A DNA stretch of 64,000 nt. It comes from VRUE01 sp963698085. Its GTDB lineage: Bacteria > Actinomycetota > Thermoleophilia > Solirubrobacterales > 70-9. The stretch is from the NCBI GenBank assembly GCA_963698085.1, contig OY969122.1:2046001-2110000 (forward strand). Reading direction: 5' to 3'. Positions 35,118 to 43,449 of the stretch are shown in pieces; position 1 is the first letter of the stretch; each line of letters starts with the position of its first letter. A program made the translations under genes and the position numbers. The notes below the pieces were generated by a model. That model made no database searches and was not told the origin of the DNA. It saw only the letters and a list, made by a program, of their open reading frames with translations.

Positions 35118-35133
35118 TACCTGAAATCAGGTA
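35118..35133. promoter_or_regulatory. Operator-like palindrome upstream of the secreted protein gene
   Basis: TACCTGA-AA-TCAGGTA is a 7-bp perfect inverted repeat with a 2-bp centre, about 83 bp upstream of the start at 35035 and 42 bp from the end of the metallo-hydrolase gene. Its symmetry fits a dimeric repressor site. Confidence 0.4.
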
Positions 35134-35174
35134 ACACCGGGGGCCGACGATAGCTGCGGCTAGGCGGTCCCGCT

Positions 35175-35843
35175 CTAGGCAGGTAATCCCGCAACGAAGC
35201 GCTCAAAGGCAGCGATATCAGTCACGGCGGGGCCGTGACCGGGGAGGATCAGGGTGGGGTCGAGGTCGGCCAGCTTGCGGATCGAGCGACGGTTCTCGGC
35301 CGGGTCGTAGGTGAAGATCTGCGGCGGCTCGGCGAGCATCGGCCGTCCGGTCGCGTAGCTCATGTTGCGGATCACGTCGCCGCAGATCGCCACCCGGTCG
35401 GAATCGCGGAAGAAGATCACCTCGCCGCGGGCGTGACCGGGGGCGTGGATGACGCGGAAGCCGGCGACCTCGTCGCCCTCGCTCAGAACACGCTCGACCT
35501 TGTACGGCGGGCCCTCCCAGAATCGCCTGATCAACCGGTTGAAGGGGTTGGTAGGCGCCGCCTCTTGGATCGGCCGCTTCCCTTCCATCGCCTCGACGTC
35601 GTCGGCGTGGCAGGCGAGCGGCACGCCGCGCGCCTCGCAGACGTCCTTGGCGACGCCCTGGTGGTCGGGGTGGACGTGGGTCAGCGCTAGCAGCGAAATC
35701 TCATGGCCCTCGAGCTCGGCGAAGACCCGGCGCCGGTCCCAGCGGGTGCCGGCGTCGATCAGCACGTCCTCGGCCAGGTAGACGTTGACACTCGGCGCCG
35801 GGAACTGTTTCAGCCGCCAAACCCCGGGCGCCAGCTGCTTCAT
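35175..35843 (-). CDS. MBL-fold metallo-hydrolase
   Basis: The 222-residue protein has the metallo-beta-lactamase-fold motifs: DVLIDAGTRWDRR, THVHPDHQGVAKDV (HxHxDH), PGHARGEVIFF, VAICGDVIRN and LPGHGPAVTD. It should bind two metal ions and hydrolyse a thioester, phosphodiester or lactam-like bond; the substrate cannot be read. The ATG overlaps the preceding (upstream on the minus strand) small gene by 4 bp. No signal peptide, so it is cytosolic. Confidence 0.88.
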   Translation of the reverse strand: MKQLAPGVWRLKQFPAPSVNVYLAEDVLIDAGTRWDRRRVFAELEGHEISLLALTHVHPDHQGVAKDVCEARGVPLACHADDVEAMEGKRPIQEAAPTNPFNRLIRRFWEGPPYKVERVLSEGDEVAGFRVIHAPGHARGEVIFFRDSDRVAICGDVIRNMSYATGRPMLAEPPQIFTYDPAENRRSIRKLADLDPTLILPGHGPAVTDIAAFERFVAGLPA

Positions 35844-36091
35844 CGGTGGCCGATGCCCATCGTCCCGCGCGGATCGCCGCTGTGCTCAGCGAGGTCCTCG
35901 AGCTCGGCGATCTTGCGTTCGCCTTCGACCCTGGCCGGATGGCCGGCCGGCAGGGGCTCGATCAGGCGGCGGATGCGGTTGCGGACCTGCAGCGCGAAGT
36001 GGGGGGTCGAAGCGCCCGCTAGGGCGCGTATGTCCTCGGCGGTGACTTCGTGCCCGCCGCCGAGCAGCTCGGGGTTCTCGGTCTCGCTCAC
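35840..36091 (-). CDS. Small hypothetical protein, 83 aa
   Basis: The 83-residue soluble, helix-rich protein has the segment LAGASTPHFALQVRNRIRRL and a charged tail (RVEGERKIAELEDLAEH). It overlaps both neighbours by 4 bp (the start is GTG in GTGA with the upstream gene; ATGA with the MBL gene), suggesting co-translation in a three-gene minus-strand operon. No motif was recognised. Confidence 0.65.
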   Translation of the reverse strand: MSETENPELLGGGHEVTAEDIRALAGASTPHFALQVRNRIRRLIEPLPAGHPARVEGERKIAELEDLAEHSGDPRGTMGIGHR

Positions 36092-37428
36092 GGTGCGTCG
36101 CCAATCTTGGCCAGCTCGGCCAGCTCGTCGATTTCGGCCTGCTCGTTCACGTCGATGGCTTCCTGGTCTCCGATCAGCCAGATGTGGTTGTAGAAGGCGC
36201 GCGTTGGGTCGGTCGTGTAGCCCGGCTTGACGTCGAGCAGGTACCCGCGCAGCGCACCCGGAAGGGTATCGGCGCTATCGGTGAGCAGCAGCGGCCCCCA
36301 GGTTCCAGAGGCCGACAGCGGTGCGGCGGCGGCCGCGTCCAGCGGCTCATCGGAGCGGGCGACGACGAACCCGTGACCCGGATCGTTGACGTTCCAGCCG
36401 AAGCTGCCGTCGGCGTAGCGGGCAAGCGCGATCGCGTTGGCGACGGGATCCTCGCCGGAGACGCGGCGCACGCGGTCGCTGATCTCGCCGATCTGGCGAA
36501 CGACCTCGGAGGAGATCACAGAGGAAGGGCCGAGCACGTAGACCGGGGTTTTGGGATGGCGTTGCAGCACCGCGGCCGTGGGCTTTGGCAGCGCATCCTC
36601 GTCGGCGAAGAGGACCGGATCACCCGAGCGGGCGGCCCAGGCCGCCGCCGGCATCGCAAAGGCGGACTCGGCGGCGGGCGCGACCACGATGTGCTGCGGC
36701 GGCCCCGCCAGCAACTCGTCGCGCAGGTTGGCTATCGCCGCCGCGGCGACCGTGCCGCCGCTGCCGCCGATTCGCTTTGCCTGTAAGTCGGAGGGGACCG
36801 ACGCCGCGCCGATCGCGAACGCCTGCATGCCTTTGGTGGCTTTGCCGCCCTGGGGGTCGAGGGCGTCGAGCGCTTGCTCGGTTGGCTCGGGAACGCCGTC
36901 CCCTTCGGAGATGAGAACTGGCGCCCCAACCGGCGCCGCCATCAGGACCGACGCTGCGATTGCGCCGCGCCAATCCGAGGCGTCGACCAAGGTGACGGCT
37001 CGCGGTTGCTGGGAGGGCTTGGTCGAGGGGTAGGTAGCGAGGGCGATGCCGGCCGCGTTTGACGCTGGGTCTGGACCGCCGACGCGCGTCGTATTCGAGG
37101 TCGCGAAGGCCGGGTATCCCAGCTCATCCGGCGTACCGGCGGCCTGCTCCTCATCGGCAGCGTTTGGCGCTTTGCTGATCGGCGCTGGGGTTTCGGAGCC
37201 TTCACCGCTGCCGCCCCCGCCTCCAAGGACGGCCGCGACGATGAAGACGATCGCGAGGACGAAGAGGCCGGCGACCGCCTTGAGCGCGGCGGGAATCGGT
37301 TTGCGGCGTTGCTTGGGGGCGGGTAGCTTCGTCCCCGGGCCTTTGGGCGTCGCGGCCGGCTTCTCCCCCGACTGGGGCGCGGGCAGGTCCGCGTTGATCG
37401 GCCGCTCCTTCGGTGCCACGGGCGGCAA
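36088..37428 (-). CDS. Membrane-anchored protein with cell-wall-binding-repeat-like domain
   Basis: The 446-residue protein has a Pro/Lys-rich cytoplasmic N-terminus (about 1-45), one membrane anchor (LKAVAGLFVLAIVFIVAAVL), a Gly/Ser linker, and an extracytoplasmic domain. That domain repeats a pattern close to cell wall binding repeat 2: RVGGPDPASNAAGIALATYP, VTLVDASDWRGAIAASVL and PVLISEGDGVPEPTEQAL; a second unit has PVYVLGPSSVISSEVVRQIG and a third is near RRVSGEDPVANAIALARYAD. It may attach to peptidoglycan or surface polymers. The start is TTG 37428. It diverges from the acyl-CoA dehydrogenase gene, and the putative operator lies in that 118-bp gap. Confidence 0.72.
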   Translation of the reverse strand: MPPVAPKERPINADLPAPQSGEKPAATPKGPGTKLPAPKQRRKPIPAALKAVAGLFVLAIVFIVAAVLGGGGGSGEGSETPAPISKAPNAADEEQAAGTPDELGYPAFATSNTTRVGGPDPASNAAGIALATYPSTKPSQQPRAVTLVDASDWRGAIAASVLMAAPVGAPVLISEGDGVPEPTEQALDALDPQGGKATKGMQAFAIGAASVPSDLQAKRIGGSGGTVAAAAIANLRDELLAGPPQHIVVAPAAESAFAMPAAAWAARSGDPVLFADEDALPKPTAAVLQRHPKTPVYVLGPSSVISSEVVRQIGEISDRVRRVSGEDPVANAIALARYADGSFGWNVNDPGHGFVVARSDEPLDAAAAAPLSASGTWGPLLLTDSADTLPGALRGYLLDVKPGYTTDPTRAFYNHIWLIGDQEAIDVNEQAEIDELAELAKIGDAP

Positions 37429-37488
37429 CGCTAGACGGTTCTGTTGGCCTTCGAGCTGGCTGGTCGGTCAGCTAAGATTCACGGACCG

Positions 37489-37510
37489 GTTGACTGACCA
37501 GTCAATCAAC
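37489..37510. promoter_or_regulatory. Putative TetR-type operator upstream of the acyl-CoA dehydrogenase
   Basis: The 22-bp near-palindrome GTTGACTGACC followed by AGTCAATCAAC is almost identical to the site at 29272-29293. It ends 36 bp before the ATG at 37547. A related half-site (GGTCGGTCAGC, 37461-37471) lies upstream. Confidence 0.7.
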
Positions 37511-37546
37511 GACAAGAGAACGAATAGCGCGCGACGAGGGGGACGG

Positions 37547-38815
37547 ATGGATTTCGCACTTAATGAGGAGCAGCAAGAGTTCAAGGATCGCGCCCGGGCC
37601 TTTGCCCGCGACGTGATCCGTCCCGCCGCGCGCAAACACGACGAAGAGGAGAGCACTCCTTGGGGAGTCATTAAAGAGGCGCGTGTGCAGGGTTTTGGTG
37701 GGCTTGAGGCGATCCAGCGCTCGGCTGCCGACTCCGAGGGGCAGATGCAGGTGATCTCGGCAGAAGAGTTCCACTGGGGCTGCGCCGGCATCGCCCTCGC
37801 GATCTCCGGCTCCGGGCTCGCCGCTGCGGGCATCGCCTCCTCCGGCACCCCCGAGCAGATCGCCCAGTGGGTCCCCGAGTGCTTCGGCGCTGGCGACGAG
37901 GTCAAACTCGGCGCCTACGCAGTCACCGAGCCCCAGGCCGGCTCCGACGTCAAGAGCCTGAAGACGACCGCCAAGCGTGACGACGACGAGTGGGTCCTCA
38001 ACGGCACCAAGGTCTTCATCACCAACGGCGGCATCGCCGACGTCCACGTCGTTGTCGCCACCGTCGATCCCAGCCTCGGCACCCGCGGCCAGGCCTCTTT
38101 CGTGATCGGTAAGGACACCCCCGGCCTCAGCCAGGGCAAAAAGGAGTCGAAGCTCGGTATCCGCGCCTCGCACACCGCCGAGATCGTGCTCGAGGATTGC
38201 CGCATCCCGGCCGAGAACCTGCTCGGCGGCGAGGAGAAGCTCGAGAAGAAGCTGCAGCGCGGCCGCGAAGGGAAGAAATCGCGCGGCGCCGACGCCCTCG
38301 CCACCTTTGAGATCACCCGGCCGCTGGTCGGCGCCTCGGCCCTCGGCATCGCGCAGGCCGCCTACGAGTTCACGCTCGAGTACCTCGACGGCCGCTCCGA
38401 AGGTGGCACGCCGCTGCTGCAGACGCAGCGCATCCAGCAGACGCTGGCCGATGTGGCGACCGAGATCGAAGCGGCGCGCCTGCTGGTGCAGCGAGCCGCC
38501 TGGATGGGCCGCAACGGCATCCCGATGCGCGGCGGCCAGGGCTCGATGTCGAAGCTGAAGGCCGGCGACGTGACGATGTGGGCGACGACGACCCTGATGG
38601 ACCTTGTAGGCCCAGACGCTTGGAGCCCGGACCTGCCGTTGGAGAAGTTCTTCCGCGACGCGAAGATCTACCAGCTCTTCGAGGGCACCGCCGAGATCCA
38701 GCGCATGGTCATCTCCAGGATGCAAGCCCGCGAATACGCCGAGCGGCTCGGCTACGCGGCCGAAGTGGTCGCTGAGGGGGAGAAGGCTGCCGAGAAGGAG
38801 CCTGTGCCTGCGTAG
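37547..38815 (+). CDS. Acyl-CoA dehydrogenase
   Basis: The 422-residue protein is a typical ACAD: DFALNEEQQEFKDRARAFAR at the N-terminus, GAYAVTEPQAGSDVKSLKTT (FAD/substrate-binding), WVLNGTKVFITNGGIADVHV, KLGIRASHTAEIVLEDCRIP, and the C-terminal KFFRDAKIYQLFEGTAEIQR, where FEGTAEIQ holds the Glu region typical of short/medium-chain enzymes. An inserted Lys/Arg-rich loop (EKKLQRGREGKKSRGADA, about 235-255) is longer than usual. ATG 37547 has GAGGGGG upstream. The start is under the putative operator shared with the thiolase operon. It ends in two hairpins that may terminate transcription. Confidence 0.92.
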   Translation: MDFALNEEQQEFKDRARAFARDVIRPAARKHDEEESTPWGVIKEARVQGFGGLEAIQRSAADSEGQMQVISAEEFHWGCAGIALAISGSGLAAAGIASSGTPEQIAQWVPECFGAGDEVKLGAYAVTEPQAGSDVKSLKTTAKRDDDEWVLNGTKVFITNGGIADVHVVVATVDPSLGTRGQASFVIGKDTPGLSQGKKESKLGIRASHTAEIVLEDCRIPAENLLGGEEKLEKKLQRGREGKKSRGADALATFEITRPLVGASALGIAQAAYEFTLEYLDGRSEGGTPLLQTQRIQQTLADVATEIEAARLLVQRAAWMGRNGIPMRGGQGSMSKLKAGDVTMWATTTLMDLVGPDAWSPDLPLEKFFRDAKIYQLFEGTAEIQRMVISRMQAREYAERLGYAAEVVAEGEKAAEKEPVPA

Positions 38816-38859
38816 GGAGCCTACGCAAGCGGGGTTGCAGTCATCTTGCATCCCCGCTT
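38809..38859 (+). terminator. Two tandem hairpins after the acyl-CoA dehydrogenase gene
   Basis: The first hairpin, TGCGTAGG-GAG-CCTACGCA (38809-38827), is a perfect 8-bp stem spanning the stop codon. The second, AAGCGGGGTTGCA with TGCATCCCCGCTT (38827-38839/38847-38859), is a 13-bp stem with one mismatch. Neither has a long T-run, but their position between two genes fits termination. Confidence 0.55.
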
Positions 38860-38892
38860 GATCGCTGAACCGGCTCGCTAGCCTCCCTCGCC

Positions 38893-40071
38893 ATGTTCAT
38901 GACTCGCCTTGCCTCGGTGGCGGTCGCCGCTGTGGCGGCGCTTGTTGTGCTGCTCAGCGGCACGGCAGCGTTCGCCGAGGATCTCTACGAGAAGCAGGAA
39001 GACAAGGAAGCGAAGCTCACGGAGGTTCGTGAGCGCAAGGGCGTCCTGACGACGACTATCTCGCGCTACCGCGACCGGATCGAACGGCTTACCGACGAGG
39101 TGGCGGCGCTGCGCGCGCAGGAGGCGGCTGTGCGTGCCAGGTTGGCCGCCAAGCAGGCCGAGCTCGACCAGGCCGTGGCAGAGTTGGACGTTGCGAAGAA
39201 GCACCTCGCAGTGGTCAAAGCCCGCCTCAAGCGAGCGCTGGTGGCGCTGCGCGAGCGGTTGGTGGCGATCTATGAGTCCGGCACCCCCGATGTCCTCAGC
39301 GTGCTGGTCGAGTCCGGTGGCTACGACGAGCTGATCAACCGCACCGAGTACCTCAACCGCATCAACGGGCTCGACGAAGCGATCGTCACCCGGGTGCGAG
39401 ACCTGCGCGACCAGATCAAGCGCACCGTCGCCCGCCTGCGCTCGGCGAAGAACCGGATTGAAGCGGCCCGCAATGCGATCGCCGCCGAAGAGCAGGCACT
39501 GGAGAGTGCCCGCGCCGCCGTGCAGAGCCGCCAGGCCGAGCTGGTCGCCGTGCGGCGCGACCGCGAGGCGGCGCTGGCGACGATCAGCGACCACGAGCAT
39601 GAGATCGAGGGGGACCTGGCTGCGATCCAAGCGGAGATTGCCGCGACGCTGCAGTCGAGTGCCTCCGCGCCGCTGCCAGCGGGCCCGGTCCGCTACGGAT
39701 CGGGATCGATGATCTGGCCGGTCGACGGCCCGGTCGTTTCCGGCTTCGGCGCCCGCTGGGGGAGCATGCACGAGGGCATCGACATCGCCGTGCCGGCGGG
39801 AACGCCGATCCGCGCTGCCGACGCCGGCACCGTGGTCCTCGTCCAGTCCGACGCCGAAAGTGGCGGCTACGGCAACTTCACCTGCCTCGACCACGGTGGT
39901 GGCCTGCAGACGTGTTACGCGCACCAGTCCTCGTTCGCGATCACTTCGGGCAGCGTTTCGCAGGGCGACGTGATCGGCTACGTCGGCTGCACCGGCCACT
40001 GCTACGGCGATCACCTCCACTTCGAGGTGCGGATCAGCGGCGCCCCAACCGATCCGCTCGGCTACCTCTAG
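38893..40071 (+). CDS. Secreted coiled-coil M23 peptidase (EnvC/NlpD-like)
   Basis: The 392-residue protein has a signal peptide (RLASVAVAAVAALVVLLSGT followed by AAFAE), a long coiled coil (about 30-250) and a C-terminal LytM/M23 domain. The zinc motifs are visible: HEGIDIAV (His-x3-Asp), and HLHFEVRISG with the HxH pair, plus CYAHQSSF. It should be a peptidoglycan endopeptidase or, if the active site is inert, an amidase activator; the ligands here look intact. It may act in cell separation. A conserved Cys pair (FTCLDH ... QTCYAH; GCTGHCYGDH) may form disulfides. Confidence 0.9.
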   Translation: MFMTRLASVAVAAVAALVVLLSGTAAFAEDLYEKQEDKEAKLTEVRERKGVLTTTISRYRDRIERLTDEVAALRAQEAAVRARLAAKQAELDQAVAELDVAKKHLAVVKARLKRALVALRERLVAIYESGTPDVLSVLVESGGYDELINRTEYLNRINGLDEAIVTRVRDLRDQIKRTVARLRSAKNRIEAARNAIAAEEQALESARAAVQSRQAELVAVRRDREAALATISDHEHEIEGDLAAIQAEIAATLQSSASAPLPAGPVRYGSGSMIWPVDGPVVSGFGARWGSMHEGIDIAVPAGTPIRAADAGTVVLVQSDAESGGYGNFTCLDHGGGLQTCYAHQSSFAITSGSVSQGDVIGYVGCTGHCYGDHLHFEVRISGAPTDPLGYL

Positions 40072-40176
40072 CGGCTCCGCACCGCACTACCCAGAATCGC
40101 TAAAAAATTCAATTAGTGGGTATGGCGTACGGCTTTGCCCCTGCGACCCTGGGGTAGCAACCGACCGGAAGGCGAG

Positions 40177-40881
40177 ATGGCCCGCCAGGCGCGCAACTAC
40201 CTTGCAGGAGCAATATCGGGCACGGCCCTGATCGGCCTGGCAATAGTCGCCTTCGTGATGCTCGTCTCGCTGCAGACCCTGCGCGACTGGCCTCTGGCCG
40301 GTATCGGCTTCGCCGGAGGGGACGACTCGGTCGAGGACGCTGCCGTCGCCCCCGCGGCGCCGGCGGTCGGCAGTGGCGGCTCAGCGGTCGCTGGGTCAGC
40401 CACCAAAGCCGCCCCCGGCGATGGCGTCTCGGACGGTGCGGGAGCTCGCGAGGGCGGCTCGGGGTCCTCGCCGCTGTCCGGTGCACCGCTCGCAAGCGCA
40501 CCGAACTCGGGCACGCCCGGCTCTGCGCCCGCCGCCCCCGGCGGCGGCGATTCCTCGCCCGCGGGCTCCCCGGGCAATGCCGCTGCGAGCGAGGGCTCGG
40601 GTGGGAGAGGCGGCTCCGCCGACCCGACCGCCCCCGGCGGCGGTGAAAGCGCCGGCGGCGACTCGTCGGTTTCTGGCACCGCCACCGGCACGGTCAACGA
40701 CACCGTCAACGGCGTCGACGAAGCGACCGGTGGGGCACTCGGCAGCACCGGTGTCACCAAAGTCACCGAAGGCGTCGTCAACGGTGTCGCCGGTCCCGAA
40801 TCGACGGTTGGTCAGACGGTTGACAAAACCGTCGGAAAAGTTCAGGAAACGGTCGGCGGGTTGCTCGGCGACAAACCCTGA
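40177..40881 (+). CDS. Membrane-anchored low-complexity Gly/Ser/Pro-rich protein
   Basis: From ATG 40177 the protein has 234 residues: one N-terminal membrane segment (YLAGAISGTALIGLAIVAFV followed by MLVSL), then a disordered region rich in Gly, Ser, Ala and Pro (about 40-175). The C-terminal part has degenerate V-N-G-V/V-x-x-T-V repeats (GTVNDTVNGVDEATGG, VVNGVAGPESTVGQTVDKTV). It probably sits outside the cell as a spacer or matrix-type protein. A longer frame from TTG 40135 exists, but the ATG has GGAAGGCGAG just upstream. Not recognised as a named family. Confidence 0.65.
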   Translation: MARQARNYLAGAISGTALIGLAIVAFVMLVSLQTLRDWPLAGIGFAGGDDSVEDAAVAPAAPAVGSGGSAVAGSATKAAPGDGVSDGAGAREGGSGSSPLSGAPLASAPNSGTPGSAPAAPGGGDSSPAGSPGNAAASEGSGGRGGSADPTAPGGGESAGGDSSVSGTATGTVNDTVNGVDEATGGALGSTGVTKVTEGVVNGVAGPESTVGQTVDKTVGKVQETVGGLLGDKP

Positions 40882-40928
40882 GCGAAGCCGACCGCTGGAC
40901 GGGGCCCTAACCGTCACAATGCCGTGCC

Positions 40929-42233
40929 ATGCCCCAGCACGGACAGGCAGGTGCGGTCGCGGACCCGATCGCGGGCTCGCCGGTCTACCCGGCCGGCAGC
41001 CGCGTGAACGAGCGCGGTCATCTCGAGATCGCCGGCTGTGACGTAGTCGACCTCGCCGCCGAGTTCGGCACTCCGGCCTACGTCTACGCGGAAGAGGAGA
41101 TGCGCTCGCGTGCCCGCGCCTACCGGGAGGCGTTCGAAAGCCGGAGCCAGGACTTCGAGGTCCTCTTTGCCAGCAAGGCCTTCCCCTGTACGGCGGCATA
41201 CCGGCTCTTCGCCGAGGAGGGCCTCTCGGTGGACGTCGCCTCCGGCGGCGAGCTGCACATGGCCCTGCGAGCGGGCTTCGACCCGGCGCGCATCCACATG
41301 CACGGCAACAACAAGAGCGACGAGGAGATCCTCTTCGCCGCCCGGTCGGGGGTCGGCCATCTGATCCTCGACTCATTCGACGAGATTGAGCGTTGCGAGC
41401 GCCTGCTCGACGAACCCCAGGACGTGCTGATCCGGGTGACGCCGGGGATCAAGCCCTCGACCCACGACTACATCACGACCGGGCAGCTCGACTCCAAGTT
41501 CGGCTTCGGCCTCGAGGACGGGCTGGCGGCGCGGGCGATCGAGCGGGTGCTCGCCTCCGACGTGCTCGACTTGGTCGGGCTGCACGCCCACATCGGCTCG
41601 CAGATCTTCGAGTTGGAGCCCTACAGGCTGGCGATTCGCGCCCTCGGCGAGCTGGCCGGCGATTGGTGTCGCCTGGTCAACGTCGGCGGCGGCCTCGGCA
41701 TCGCCTACACCGCCGCGGACGAGCCACCGTCGATCGACGCCTATGTCGAGGTCAAGGTCCGCGGTGTCGCCGAGGTCTTCGGCGAGGGCGTGCGCATCCT
41801 GGTTGAGCCGGGCCGCTCGTTGGTCGGCAACGCCGGCATCACGGCCTACCGGCTCGGCACCGTCAAGGAGATCCCCGGCGTGCGCACCTACGTCGCCGTC
41901 GACGGCGGCATGTCGGACAACATGCGGCCGATGCTCTACGGCTCGCGCTACGAGGCGCTGATCGCCGACCGGGCGGGGGCCGTGCCCGACACGGCGGCGA
42001 CGGTTGCCGGCATGCACTGCGAGTCGGGCGACGTGATCGTCCGTGACGCGGTGCTCGCCGCCCCTGCGGTCGGCGACGTCCTCGTCACGCCGGCGACCGG
42101 CGCTTACGGCCACGCGATGGCGAGCAACTACAACGGCGTCGCCCGTCCGCCGGTGATCTTCTGCTGCGACGGCGGGGCGCGGGTCGTCGTCCGCCGCGAG
42201 ACCTACGAGGACCTGACCTCGCGCGATGTCTGA
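40929..42233 (+). CDS. lysA: Diaminopimelate decarboxylase LysA
   Basis: The PLP-dependent enzyme converts meso-diaminopimelate to L-lysine. The 434-residue protein has the fold III motifs: TPAYVYAEEEMRSRARAY, the PLP-binding Lys in EVLFASKAFPC, SVDVASGGELHMALRAGFDP, DSKFGFGLEDG, GLHAHIGSQIFE, NVGGGLGIAY, VEPGRSLVGNAG, and the active-site Cys in MHCESGDVIVRDAVL. The stop overlaps hom by 8 bp, so lysA is the first gene of an aspartate-family operon (lysA-hom-thrC-thrB) as in many actinobacteria. Confidence 0.96.
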   Translation: MPQHGQAGAVADPIAGSPVYPAGSRVNERGHLEIAGCDVVDLAAEFGTPAYVYAEEEMRSRARAYREAFESRSQDFEVLFASKAFPCTAAYRLFAEEGLSVDVASGGELHMALRAGFDPARIHMHGNNKSDEEILFAARSGVGHLILDSFDEIERCERLLDEPQDVLIRVTPGIKPSTHDYITTGQLDSKFGFGLEDGLAARAIERVLASDVLDLVGLHAHIGSQIFELEPYRLAIRALGELAGDWCRLVNVGGGLGIAYTAADEPPSIDAYVEVKVRGVAEVFGEGVRILVEPGRSLVGNAGITAYRLGTVKEIPGVRTYVAVDGGMSDNMRPMLYGSRYEALIADRAGAVPDTAATVAGMHCESGDVIVRDAVLAAPAVGDVLVTPATGAYGHAMASNYNGVARPPVIFCCDGGARVVVRRETYEDLTSRDV

Positions 42234-43449
42234 ACCTGTCCGCATCGGGCTGCTCGGGCGCGGCACGGTCGGCGGCGCCTTCGCCGACCTGCTCGACGAG
42301 CGCGCGGCCGCGGTCGAGGCGGCGACCGGGCGGCGGCCGGAGCTAACGGGGACGCTGACCCGTAGCGAGGGTGACTTCGGCGAGATCCTCGAGCGCGCCG
42401 ACGTGATCGTCGAGCTGATTGGCGGCACCGACCCGGCGCGCGAGTACGTGCTCGCGGCCCTGCGGGCGGGCAAGCCGGTCGTCACCGCCAACAAGCAGCT
42501 GCTCGCCCAGCACGGTGAGGAGCTCTTCGAGGTGGCTCGAGAAGCCGGCGTCCAGCTCCGCTTCGAGGCTGCGGTGGCGGGCGTGATCCCGATCGTGCGC
42601 ACGATCCAGGAAAGCTTCGGCGTCACCGAGATCGACAAGGTCTTCGGCATCGTCAACGGCACGACCAACTTCATCCTCAGCGAGATGGCCGCCAGCGGCG
42701 CCGCTTACGAGCGGGTGCTGAGGCGGGCACAGGAGCTGGGCTACGCCGAGGCCGACCCGAGCGACGACGTCAACGGCGCCGATGCGGCGGCGAAGATGGC
42801 GATCCTCGCCCGCCTCGCCTTCCACACCGCGGTCACCCTCGACCAGGTCCCCTACGAGGGGATCGAGGCGATCCAGCCCGACGACCTCGCCTACGCCAAG
42901 GAGCTCGACCTATCGCTGAAGCTGCTCGGCGTCGCCGAGCGCCGCGACGGCGGGATCAGCGTCCGCGTCTTTCCCTGCTTCCTCTACAGCGGCCACCCGC
43001 TGGCGCCGATCGGCGGTCCCTTCAACGCCGTCATGGTCGAGGCGCCGGCGATCACCGAGGTGACGATGTCGGGCCCCGGCGCCGGTGGCACCGAGACCGC
43101 CTCCGCGGTGCTCGGTGACCTCGTCTCGATTCTCTCCGGCGAGGCGCCGGTGCACGAGGCGCGCGAGGAGCTGCCGCTCGTCGCCGACGTCACCTCCTCC
43201 TTCTACCTGCACCTCGAGGTCGCCGACGAGCCCGGCGTGCTGGCCCGGATCGCCCAGGTCTTGGGCGAGAACGAGATCTCTGTGAAGAGCGTCGTGCAGC
43301 GCGGGATCGGCGACGACGCCCGCCTGGTCATGGTCGTCCACGAGTGCCTGGAGTCACGTTTCGCCGCGGCCGTCGACGAGATCGGTGGGCTGGACGACAT
43401 CCGCTCACAGCCGCGCTTCATCCGCGTCATCGAGGAGGAGTTCGTTTGA
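42226..43449 (+). CDS. hom: Homoserine dehydrogenase with C-terminal ACT domain
   Basis: The 407-residue enzyme reduces aspartate semialdehyde to homoserine. The N-terminal Rossmann motif is IGLLGRGTVGGAFADLL, followed by GKPVVTANKQLLAQHGEELF, FEAAVAGVIPIVRTIQESF, IVNGTTNFILSEM (catalytic region), YAEADPSDDVNGADAAAKMA and HPLAPIGGPFNAVMVEA. The last about 80 residues (LHLEVADEPGVLARIAQVLG and NEISVKSVVQRG) form an ACT domain, usual for threonine feedback inhibition. It overlaps lysA by 8 bp and thrC by 4 bp (TTGA). Confidence 0.97.
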   Translation: MSEPVRIGLLGRGTVGGAFADLLDERAAAVEAATGRRPELTGTLTRSEGDFGEILERADVIVELIGGTDPAREYVLAALRAGKPVVTANKQLLAQHGEELFEVAREAGVQLRFEAAVAGVIPIVRTIQESFGVTEIDKVFGIVNGTTNFILSEMAASGAAYERVLRRAQELGYAEADPSDDVNGADAAAKMAILARLAFHTAVTLDQVPYEGIEAIQPDDLAYAKELDLSLKLLGVAERRDGGISVRVFPCFLYSGHPLAPIGGPFNAVMVEAPAITEVTMSGPGAGGTETASAVLGDLVSILSGEAPVHEAREELPLVADVTSSFYLHLEVADEPGVLARIAQVLGENEISVKSVVQRGIGDDARLVMVVHECLESRFAAAVDEIGGLDDIRSQPRFIRVIEEEFV

